A DNA stretch of 64,000 bases from Incurvaria masculella (lineage: Eukaryota; Arthropoda; Insecta; Lepidoptera; Incurvariidae), in NCBI GenBank assembly GCA_946894095.1, contig OX335651.1, positions 18,250,501-18,314,500 of the forward strand, read 5' to 3'. Below are positions 36,301-48,300 of this stretch, in pieces. A program made the position numbers and the translations under genes. The notes under the pieces were generated by a model, which worked only from the letters and a program-made list of their open reading frames with translations, had not been told where the DNA came from and made no database searches. Each line of letters opens with the position of its first letter. The stretch's first letter is position 1.

Positions 36301-39300
36301 GAGCGAAGCTCGAGCTGCTCTCCGTTTCAGCTTGGATAAAAATGCTTTCAAATTTCTGTCCGGTGTCCAACAGTTCTCAAAGGTCGCATTTCTCAACCGA
36401 TTCTCGTGAAATTTTGTGAGCAGTTTCAATAATTATATGGATTTTTTTGTCGAGGATCAAACGGAGCAATTTTGATTGTCATAGATATGGGGGAACGGCA
36501 GAACGTCTAATATGCAGATCGTATAATGTCATATTTTAACAAAATTTTAAAACCATGCACAATGTATGCAGTTGTGCATACATTGTGCATACAGTCTTAG
36601 TTTTCTTTTTTTGTGAATTCATGTTAGGAATATTATACGTTGTGACTATTATACGTTCTGCATGATGCAAAGAATTGATTTTATTTTTAAACTTTATTCA
36701 TGCACAACGTATAACATTATACGTTGTGACTATTATACGATATGCATGGTTTTAATTTTTTGGAAAAAAATAAGATTATACGTTGTGACTATTATACGTT
36801 ATGCATGGAGAAGTAAGAAATTTTATTTTTTAAACTTCTTCATGCACTACGTATACAATTATACGATCTGCCGATTATACGTTTTGCATGGTTTTAAAAT
36901 TTTGTTAAAATATGACATTATACGATCTGCATATTAGACGTTCTGCCGTTCCCCCTTCTAAAGTATGCTAATATATTGGAAATTGTCTATATTGACCAAA
37001 TGTGGAGCGGTATATTTCTATTATGTACGGATTTTTAGAAAATATACTTATTTTTCAGTGAATTCGCGGCAGCCACTCAGTATACCATGTACGAAGCATT
37101 CGCTCAAGCAGTGCAAGAAGATGGCACCACTGCGCACATTGACAACTTTGATATGTACACCTTCTTCGAGACCTGGGTCGACCAACCTGGTTACCCCATC
37201 ATAGAAGTATATGCCAATCATCACACTGGAGAAATTACCTTTACTCAGGTATAAACAACCTAAGCTGAATGGAATTATTTGACTACTTTTGTAGGTCTTT
37301 TTCTTGATTATTTCTTCTAGTTTGTGGCCTTCTCTATGGTAAATGGTATCGTCTGAGATTTATTCTCCTTATAGTCAAAGCTGGATGTGTCTGTTAAGAA
37401 TTTTAAAAATGGTCGAAAAAACAAACGTTCCTCTAGTGATAGTCTCTAAAACCATAACACACAATACAGGATTACATGTTCCTGGGCATGGATGGCTTAT
37501 AATACCTCTACTGTCATGTTAGCCTCACACAGCCACACACAGCTCACGAGCACCTTTCTTATATATGCCTTTTATTTGAATTTCTAGGAGCGTTTCTACC
37601 TAAGTGCCGCGGTGGCCCAGACCGATGAGATCTGGCCTGTTCCCATTACGTACACTACTGGTGCCAACCCTAATTTCGACGACGTAAGCGTGGACTACGT
37701 ACTCACCGAGAAGACTGGTTCGGTCTTCAGGGATGTTGGACATGATTGGCTTATCGTCAACGTCAAACAGCATGGTAAGAAACATTTTGTTAGCTCAATA
37801 TCATCAATCCAAAGGTTTTAGAGTCTACCAATTGTACTTCAGATATTAATAATTTAAAAAAATATTTTTATTTTCATTTTAGCGGTATTATTTGACTCAA
37901 TCGATTTTATTATATTATTTAATGTGTGTTTGATTTTGTCATATTTATTTTCTCTTAGAGTGTGGTGCGGTTTTTCATCTGTTTACTCGATACAAATATT
38001 TTGTATAGTTGGAAATAGCCATACATTTGATCATTTAAAATGGAATAAGTTTTCCTACATATGTACACCATTTCTGAAAGTTATTGTAGAAAGACGTCTA
38101 TAATACTTATTGTATTAACAGTATAATATGCATTACTAGTTTTTTAAATAATATTTTTTCCGTTTAGGGCACTACAGAGTCAACTACGATGCTCATTCAT
38201 GGGATGGCTTAATGAGCGCACTTATAAATGAACCAGAGACCATTCACTATCTCAACAGGGCACAGGTACACAAGTTCTTTATTAATATTTTTTTGCCTAC
38301 CTATCACCCAACTTCGTGCCGAAAAATACTTCATTTTTTACTGCTATGTTTCATGAGACGTAATATATTTTTACAGTCACCTAATCGTAATTGATTATTT
38401 CAATTAGAAGATTTCTCCTAGCAGCCAGCAAGTCAACTTTACTTCCAACTAACTTATTTTAGTCAGCTTTATATACTTTTTTTTTCAGGTAGTTGATGAC
38501 ATTTTCGCCTTCATGAGGTCAAACAGGATGACGTATCTGAGAGGATTCAACATCCTACAATTCTTGAGCACTGAGACCAACTACCACGTTTGGGACCCGG
38601 CGGTAACAGGCTACACATGGCTGAGGAACAGGCTGCGCCATTTGCCTGAACAGCAAGCAGAGTTTGATGTTAGTATGATTTGCGATTAAATTATTAGACC
38701 TGCAGAGTAGGTGTTAAGCCTTCCAAATATAATCTAAAAAAAACGTATTCAAGACGAGATAAACTTAATACTGGATATGGTGCTTTTGTATAACAAGAAT
38801 AAAAAACAAAAGGGTGGTGGACATGTTGACTGATTTGGTGAAGCTGTCTAAGCCCTGTTTTTTGGCATGACGTGGATGGCTAACATCACACAATTACCCT
38901 CATGATATTTGCCCAAGATACCACAATTCCGAAGGAATTAGGTGAAATGCCTGGCACGAAGGCTTCCCTTTATGAGCACGGCTACACTAGACCGGACGGG
39001 AAATACGGATCATTTTTCATTGCCGCTTCAACTATGACTCATTTCATCCAATGCGTTGGTACCGACTCGGGCGGGCCCATATAGGTTCCGTACCATAGAA
39101 CAGCTCGTATTCGTAACGAAATGCACTTATCTAACTCAAAAAGAGAAATAAAGTCGTGCATGAGCTATCCTTTGAGCCCATAACCTCTCGCATGGAAGGC
39201 AAGTAATCTAGACCTTACATCACGAGCTGGGCAAGCTGTACTGTTGTATCCAGCGCAATCGGGTGCTGGGAGTATAGGATCGGGGATTCAGAACAGACTT

Positions 39301-42300
39301 CTCAGGTGGCCAAAATCAATTATGTTTCGGAGAACGACGGCGCGCGCGAAAAACAGGGAGCAGACAGCTTCACCAAATCATGAATTTTCCTATTATCCTG
39401 TAACCAGAAATCATATGAATTCAATACAGCTCATTGATACTGATTGTGGTGATTAAGTTTAGTGATGTATGGAGAGCAACACCCTCGGCGCCATAGTAGG
39501 CATTGGCATTTGCAAGGAAAACTTATATGGGCCTAACTCCAATGTGTGGCGTCTAGAGTGATGAAGAATTCGTTTGTTGATACAAATAATGTTAAATGTA
39601 CGCAGGCACTCGTGTTAAGCTATATGGAGCACGCGATCCAGCACTACGGTTACGATGTGGTCGAAGGGGAGACCACCACCGAGACTCAGACCCGGCTCAT
39701 TCTCTTGGCGTTCGCCTGCAACGTCGGCCACGAGGGATGCGTCAACGACGCTAGAGCCAAGTGGCAGGCGTTCAGAAATGGACAATGGTAAATAACTATA
39801 TTTATGCAATCAGATTTGATGGATTTGATGAATGTAAAGAAGCTATTATCCATTAAGGCGGCCCAACCCGCTCATCTCCCCATACAAAAGGGGAAAGAAG
39901 ATCACGCCCATATTTCTTCTCAGAGATCCAAAAATTTACTTACAATAGCTTTATTTGATCGAACTAGATGTCTGATGACCATTAGCATTGTGAAATTGTG
40001 TTTGGGGTCTAAGTTATAAGGTCCCAAAGTTCGTTTTTTTCGCGCTTTTTATACAATAACTTTGGAGGTGGATTACGCAATGATAAAGTAAGAACATCGT
40101 AAAAAGATTAGTCATCAGACATAACTTATTTAATCAAGATTTATGATCTTTTTGGTTTTTGTTAGATTTTTGACTACAGCGGTCGTGGTTTACTTTTAGC
40201 TATAAGTCGTTTTGAAATAAAAAATTTCGTAAATCTTACTAAATCATACACTATGCACATTGTCTTTTTTGTGGACATGTTGCATCTTCCTCATCACGGA
40301 GCCTGTCTTATTTTTTGAAACAGAGAAGTTCCCAGAGCGCAACAGCACGGTTTTGTACCGTGCCCGTAAATGAGCTAGGCCCGCCGGGTTGGGCCACCTT
40401 AAGGTGGCCTAACCCGCTCAACTCCCCATACAAACGGGGAAAGAAGATCACGCCCATATTTCTTGTCAGAGATCCCTAATTTTGCTCAAAATAGCTTTAT
40501 TTGATCGAACTAGATGTCTGATGACCGTTGGAATTGTTTAATTGTGTTTGGTTTCTAAGTTATAAGTTCCGAAAGTTCGAATTTTTGGCGCGTTTTATAC
40601 ATTAACTTCGGAGGTGGATTACGCAATGATAAAGTAAGAAAATCTTAAAAAGATTAGTCATCAGATATAGCTTATTTAATCAAGATTTATAATCTATTTG
40701 GTTTTTGTTAGATTTTTGACTACAGCGGTCCTGTTTACTTTTAGCTATAAGTCTTTTTGAAATCAAAATTTTCGTAAATCTTACCAAATCATACACTACG
40801 CACATTGTCTTTTTTGTGGGCATGTTGCATCTTCCTCATCACGGAGCCTGTCTTTTTCTTTGAAACAGAGAAGTTCCCAGAGCGCAACAGCACGGTTTTG
40901 TACCGTGCCCGCGAATGAGTTAGTCCCGCCGGGTTGGGCCACCTTAAGGTGAACTAATCTATTTGACAAGAATAGCTGAATGTATTGTATGCCCTATTGA
41001 CTTGTAGACTAGTTAAATGTAAAAAAAAATGTCAAAAGTTAATCTGATGGTCACAAAATGCACTCATGGTGAATTGGTATTACTGGCTATTTGCTATTAT
41101 GGCTTTCTGTATTAGAAATCAAAGCCCATTCTATCTCTACTTTATCAAGATGTTTGGCGAAACTTTTCGAGACAACTCCATTCGTCATAACAATTGGCAC
41201 CATGGTAGTGGCAATGGAATGGCGGTTCATGAGGTTAATATTTTCAGCCTTGTAGAGATTTCGTTATGTGGCATTGTTATGTCCGCGAGGAAGATTTTGT
41301 TGGACTTGGCATCAACCGGCAAAAAATCTGGATTTCTGGCTAAGGAAGAACAAATTGTGCTTCAGGCTTTCTATTTACAATGATTTGTATTATGTTTTTA
41401 ATCAATGCTTATGTTTTTTACATTACACATGATATGTTGTCTCTAAGGGTGAGCCCACATCTCCGTCGCCACGTCTTCACCGTCGGCATTCGCGAGGGAA
41501 ACCAGGAGGATTACCAGTTCCTGCTGAACCGCATGTTGGCTTCCAACACAGCTAACGACGACTATGTTATGCTGCGCGGTCTGGGAGCTTCCAAAGAGCC
41601 GAGCATTATCACTAGGTAACGCAGTCTTCTCTTAATTATATTTAAGAATACATTATTATTTTAATTACGCGTGGGACTCCATGATGTATAGATGTATTTA
41701 AATGATTACTTCATCCCAGTACATATATTAAAAAAATCAAAATCATCATAAGTAGCTAATGCATTAATGAATAAGAATTTACCATTATGCAGACATACGC
41801 ATACACAGACACCCTCTCTTTCACTCTCACACACACCCTCACCTTCTCATATACTCTCACACATGTCACAAATGCATATTTTTTAACTTCTTTCGCATTA
41901 TACAGACATACATATTTTTATGCATGATATACGATTGAGGGTGCTGCGTACCTGACTTGTACGAAGTTTTTATATTGCTGGGCATGGATTGCTAAAAACA
42001 CACCGACAGTCATGATCTTAGCCTTACACATCGCGGTCCCGAAGAAACTAGGTGTCGTGCTAGGGCACGGAGGAGAGAGGTAGCTCCTCCGTGTGCTAGG
42101 GTCTTCCCTTTATGAGCACTGAACTAGATGTAAAATACGGATAATTTTTCATTGCCAGTTCGACCATGTTTTTATCCGATGCGATGGTACCGGCCAGGAA
42201 CTACAGTTTTACATGAATTCCGAATCATGGAGCAGCTCGCATTCATGACGAAATTCACTTATCCATCTCAGAGAGAGAAATTAACTGGTGCATGAACGGG

Positions 42301-45300
42301 ACAGGGATTTGAATCCACCCCACGGAGGATAGAGGGAGAGAGGAGATATTTTAACTCATATTACTAAGGATCACAGCGTGACACTGTGCGGGGAAGCGGG
42401 GGGAAAATCGCTTCATGGTGGGGTCATGCACCGCCCATTTTTGCGAAATCCATCTACCGGAAGAATCGATATTCTGGTAGCAGCTATTCCGAGAGCTATT
42501 CTTAGTGGTTACAAGATTACAACAAGATGGCGACTTTTAAATTTTATTAAGGGTTTTTTCTATTAAAAAACCTAAGAAATTTAAATCTATGCCTTCGCGC
42601 GGATTCAAATAATTTTAATTTAAAAATGTCATTAAAATTTGCATCATTTCATACCGTAAAACGAAAATGATTGCGCGCCATCTATCGGCACAAAGCAAGA
42701 GCAATACATCGATACAATGCTCGAATATTGACTCAAATTATAAAATATGAGGTGTTTTACTGACAAATAAAACGTAATTCCACCTATAAACCTTAGTATA
42801 TTTTGTCCTGTGTAATGTTTGCAATATTTTACACAAAATCTCATCGTGTAATCGACTGTTCGCCGGAAATTGCGCCATGTCGCGAATGTCGCTAAGCCAC
42901 GCCTTCATTATCACGTGGGCTGTGACGTAGCGACCCACTTGGTGGACACAGACCCAGTTTGCTTAGACCGTCTCCTCTCTACCTCTATCCTCCGTGATCC
43001 AGCCCTTTGATGTTCCCTGCGCCATTTGGCTACAAGCCGCAATTTTCTACACACATACATATTTTCAAACATGCGTACCTGACATTTACGAAGTAGTTCG
43101 TCGATCTTTCTCAAACTTGAAAAAGGTTTATAAAAAAAGCTTCTATCTTGCTTATGATCATGTGGAGAATCCTTTTTAAGGTGGCCCTTCCCGGCGGGCC
43201 TAACTCATTCGCGGGCACGGTACAAAACCATGCTGTTGCGCTCTTGGACCTTCTCTGTTTCAAAGAATAAGACAGGCTCCGTGATGAGGAAGATGTAACA
43301 TGCCTACAAAAAAGACAATGTGCATAGTGTATGATTTGGTAAGATTTACGAAAATTTTAATTTCAAAACAACTTATAGCTAAAAGTAAACCACGACCGCT
43401 ATAGTCAAAAATCTAACAAAAACCAAATAGATCATAAATCTTGATTAAATAAGCTATGTCTGATGACTAATCTTTTTAAGGTGTTCTTACTTTATCATTG
43501 CGTAATCCACCTCCAAAGTTATTGTATAAAACGCGCGAAAAATGCGAACTTTAGGACCTTATAACTTAGAAACCAAACACATTTTTACAATACAAATGGT
43601 CATCAGACATTAAGTTCGATCAAATAAAGCTATTTTGAGCAAAATTTTGGATCTTTGACAAGAAATATGGGCGTGATCTTCTTTCCCCTTTTGTATGGGG
43701 AGATGAGCGGGATGGGCCACCTTAAAAGTTCTCGCTTGCAGCTTCCTGCGGCTGACCCTGGACCCGACGGTGATCCGGCCGCACGACAGCGTCAACGCAT
43801 TCAACATGGCGCTGCTCGGCAACGTCGCTAACGCCAACACGGCCCTGCAGTTCGTAAAAGACAACATTGACGAGATCCGACTCGTGTTAGTGGTCCATTC
43901 TTTTTAATTGGTTTTAGATCACTTTGTTAATTATACTCAATTCATGTATTTCAATTTTGGTAGTAAAACAACACTAAATTACGTCACAAACTGATGGATC
44001 CGCGGATTCGATCAACTCAGCAAAGAAGAACCCGCAAAAAACTTCTTAGATTATTTTTTCATAATAATGATATGCACACTCAGCTTTAATTGCTACTTAG
44101 TAACAGAGTTTTCGGCGGAAAAATTGTCCGAAATGTAATTGATTATTTTTCGTTTTAGACTATTTTTTTTATGCAACCTGACACGGATGACTAATAACAC
44201 ACAACTACCGTTATAATATTAGCCCAATACACCACATTCCCCAAGGAATTAAGTGCCATGCCAGGACCTTCCCTTTATGAGCACGGCTACATTGAACTGG
44301 ATGGAAAACACGGACAATTTTTCATTGCCGCTTCGACCATCATTTCATCCAATGCGATGGTACCGACCCGGGCGGAATGAAACCCTACCACCTAGTAGGG
44401 GAAGGGGACCTACAGTTTTACATGGATTCCAAACCATTGAGCAGGTCGTATTCGTGATGAAAATGCACTTATCGAACTCAGAAAGAGAAAGTAAAAAAAA
44501 AAGTTGGGGCGAGGATTTGAACCCAGACCTTTGGAACGATAGGCAAGTCCCCGCGCCACTAGGCTACGAGCCACTTAAATCATTCAATGAATTTAATCAT
44601 GTTTTAAATGTCAACATCTATTTAAATAGGACAACGTGAATATTATATTGAACTCGAACAGACACTGTCCTATTAAACTTACCAAGTAGGTACAATATAA
44701 GGAAACTGATTTTTATATATGTTTTTATATCTCAGGTTATGGTGCTGTCTCTACAACAAACACAAAAACAACAATCTTTGTTATTAATATTATGTCTGCC
44801 TACAGAACCAATACGAAAAATAAATAAATAAATAAGAGAAACAGCTAATCTGGTTTAAAATTATTTATTTATTTTTCGTATTGGTTCTGTAGGCAGACAT
44901 AATATTTTTATATCTCACTTTGAACGCCGCAATTGAAAATGTTTATTTGAATATTTTATAATTATTGGTTCAGGTACAATGCCGAAGCGCAGAGCAGGCC
45001 AGTTTACACCGTCTTCTCTAATCTGGCTTCTTATTTGGATGAAGAAGGATTAGTCGATGTAAGTAAATGTTGATTTTTTGGGCTATTATTATTTCATAAC
45101 ATTACACAAAATGAGTAAAACTTTAAATAAAAAACCGCCAAATTTATTGATGACACTTCACACGTGGATGAAACCCAAATCAATGTGTTACATCAATCAA
45201 TATGCGAACAGTAAACGCCAACGTTACCTGAATCTTAATAGTAACTGATAAACGTTTAAGAGATGATCAATTTATTTATAAACATTATATTTCTAGTAGT

Positions 45301-48300
45301 TATAAATGTTGAATTTCTCTCTAATCCAGAAAATCTCAGGATGCGTGTATTTGTTTAGGGGTAGTTTATTTTCTCTATGCATAAATTACTTGAGCATTTT
45401 GATACTTACGATTCTTATCCTCCTGCCGTTTATTTCCATGAAGTTAGTTATCTATGTTGGTATGCGTGCATAAGTCAGAAATATACGGAGCTTTCTCCAT
45501 TTTTAACCGACTTCAAAAAAGGAGGAGGTTATCAATTCGTCTGTATGTTTTTTTTAATGTTTGTTACCTCATAACTTTTGCCTGGGTGAACCGATTTTGA
45601 TGATATTTTTTTAAATGATAGCTAGTGCTTCCCAAGTGGTCCCATTTTAATTTGGTTAAGTTCTGACAATGATATCCATGAGAAAATCATAAAAGTCTTA
45701 AATTTGTATTAAGATGTGCGCGACAAATGGACGAATAACTCAATATAACGCCAACCGATTTCGGTGATTCTTTTTTTATTGGAAAGGACGTGTACTAATT
45801 AGTAAGTGTACTTCAGATTCACTAAAAATAAACAAATAAAAAAAAATTAACAAAAAAAATATCCGACTTCAAAGAAAAAGCACTAAAAAGTAAAAAATAA
45901 TTTCCATTTTACGATTTTACGATTTCTGTTATTTTTTGAGTCGGTGTCAGCCAAGGTTAGGTTAGGTTAGGTTAGGTTAGGTTCTCTTGATTGGCGCAGC
46001 GCGTGCCCGGCTGACGCCGACTCAAAAAATAACAGAAATCGTAAAATCGTAAAATGGAAATTATTTTTTACTTTTTAGTGCTTTTTCTTTGAAGTCGGAT
46101 ATTTTTTTTGTAAAATTTTTAGTGCTTTTTCTTTGAAGTCGGTTATTTTGTTTATATTTTGATAATTTTATTAACTTAAGGCGCTAGGACAAGCCAACCA
46201 CTCGCGCCATACAAATGTACCTTTCAACAAATGTAATAATATGTAGTAAAACGTGAGACGACCTTACTTCTTTATGCTACTTATTTATTTGATTTAATCA
46301 AACTGACTGCTGGCTAAGGTTGATCTAACTTATATCAAGTCTCGAATAGCCCTTGCATAGAAAATTCTAGTGTTGCTATTTAATTAACTAATATCGGAAA
46401 TTGGCCAAAGTTATAAACATGTGATCGTCTAGTAAGTGATTGACCATGGGAACCTTGAACTAACGGTATCCCTTCGGCCGACCTTCCTGTATTATTAGAT
46501 TTCTCCCGCGTAATTGAATGGACATACATTTATTGGAGTTGAGGTAATGATTAAGGTACAAGAATAGATTAATCTGGAACGGTTGTTACTACCTACTGCC
46601 ACCTAGAGGCGAAAGATCGGTATGCCATCGGCCGCGTCATATCAGCTATCTTGGTACAAGTACAGCCTATATACTACTTTCTACAGTCGCCTACATAGTT
46701 ATATATAGCAAGGCCTTGCGCTAACTTAGGTACTAGAATTTATTATATTTTTTTCGGGGTCCCTGTCGACTTTATATATAATATTTATTTATATTACACT
46801 TTTAAACTTTATTTATAATACAGAGCTTTCTTTACTGCGGAGAATACATTCAGCGTGAGAACGCTTCTCTGTTGAACGCATTGAACGTTGTTTATAAAAC
46901 ACAAAAAAGAATTAACCTTTTAACTAGTACTAACTTAACTAGCTAGTCGGTAGGCCCGCAGTTAGGACTGGATAGTGTTGGTCTGTAATCGCGGGTAATA
47001 CAAGCCCAGTCAAGCTGTCTTACGAGCAATAGCACATGCGGCCAAACCCGTAAAACAGCGGTAAGGGTTAATAAACCTTCCTGAATTTATTATTTAACAT
47101 TGCTTACAGCCAAAAAGGAATCGAATTGTATACGTTATGTGTCTCGAGCAATATTGGCGGTGCAAAGCCCTCGTTATTTGCCGGGAACTTTACATGCAGC
47201 CGCTCGAGTAATAATAAAATGTCGAACGAGTCCGAAATTTGAATCACGATGCGATGAATAAAATAAAATTACGACAATGCGAGATGGTAAAATTATCCTG
47301 CAACAGCAATACATTCAATCGGTCAATTTATTTATTTAGTTACATTCGACCGTTGTCAAAACGGTATTGTAAAAATAATTTAAAATTTACACAGTTATTA
47401 CTTAAATGTGGATAATACTATTTACTAATACTACTTAAATTAACTTTAAAAACACAATCCTCGATGATTAATACAGCAATAAAATTTCACAAATGTCAAT
47501 CAAATTTCACAATAAACAGTGTAATGAAAGATCACTTATCCCAGCCATCTGCTTGCAACATGTTCCGATGTGAGTCCAAATAGAACTTCAGGCTAATAAT
47601 GTATTGTTAATATTTTTTGATCTCATTATTTATTCAAATAATCATAATAGAAAGTAGATTTTACACATTTAAATTTGAAAGTAATATGATCGCTAGATAT
47701 AAGTAGAAACAGCATATATATGCATTAACAAAAAAATCCATTCGCTTTTAGATTTCTACATTTAGTCAAAAAACTTCGGAAACGGAAACAATTTATTTTC
47801 TAGGAAAAACGAAACATACATTAACGAAAATAGGTTGATCGCTAGACATAGAATCACATGTTGTAATAATGCAACGTGTGATCGTCAGACTTATGTACGT
47901 AGTTTTTTTGGGTGCCTCGTCAAACTTTGCGATTTGGCTAGTACCAGGGCCTTAACACGAATGATTGCAATAAAGCAGTTTCTTTTTACCTTTTTAGTTC
48001 CACACTATGATATTTAACATATATATGACACATCGATTGTTATTATATAACTAGACATGTAACTCGACCTTAGCGTCTTGGAATCTTAAAATAAAGCTCT
48101 CGTGACGATGTTTACGTTCTGTCCTTGCAGTTCGAGAACTGGCTCGAAGCCACGCAGAGCCAGACGGCGGAGTACGGCACCGGTGTGAGCGCGGTGGCCG
48201 CGGCGCGCGCCAACCGCGCCTGGGGCACCGACCACGCCGACGAGATCATCGGCGCGGTGAGGGGAAGCGCGCCCGCACTCACCGTCTCGCTCGCGTTGCT

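Noticed and set aside
41066..41383. 105-codon open frame in gene B intron 11
   Set aside because: AT-rich, no recognisable domain or splice context, and not homologous to the APN exons that surround it.
44253..44639. 128-codon + frame
   Set aside because: Lies across the R2 SINE in its antisense orientation; other R2 copies do not keep this frame open.
46258..47569. LTR retrotransposon candidate
   Set aside because: The GTGAG flanks suggest a target duplication, but no terminal direct repeats and no coding were found, so the class is left open.
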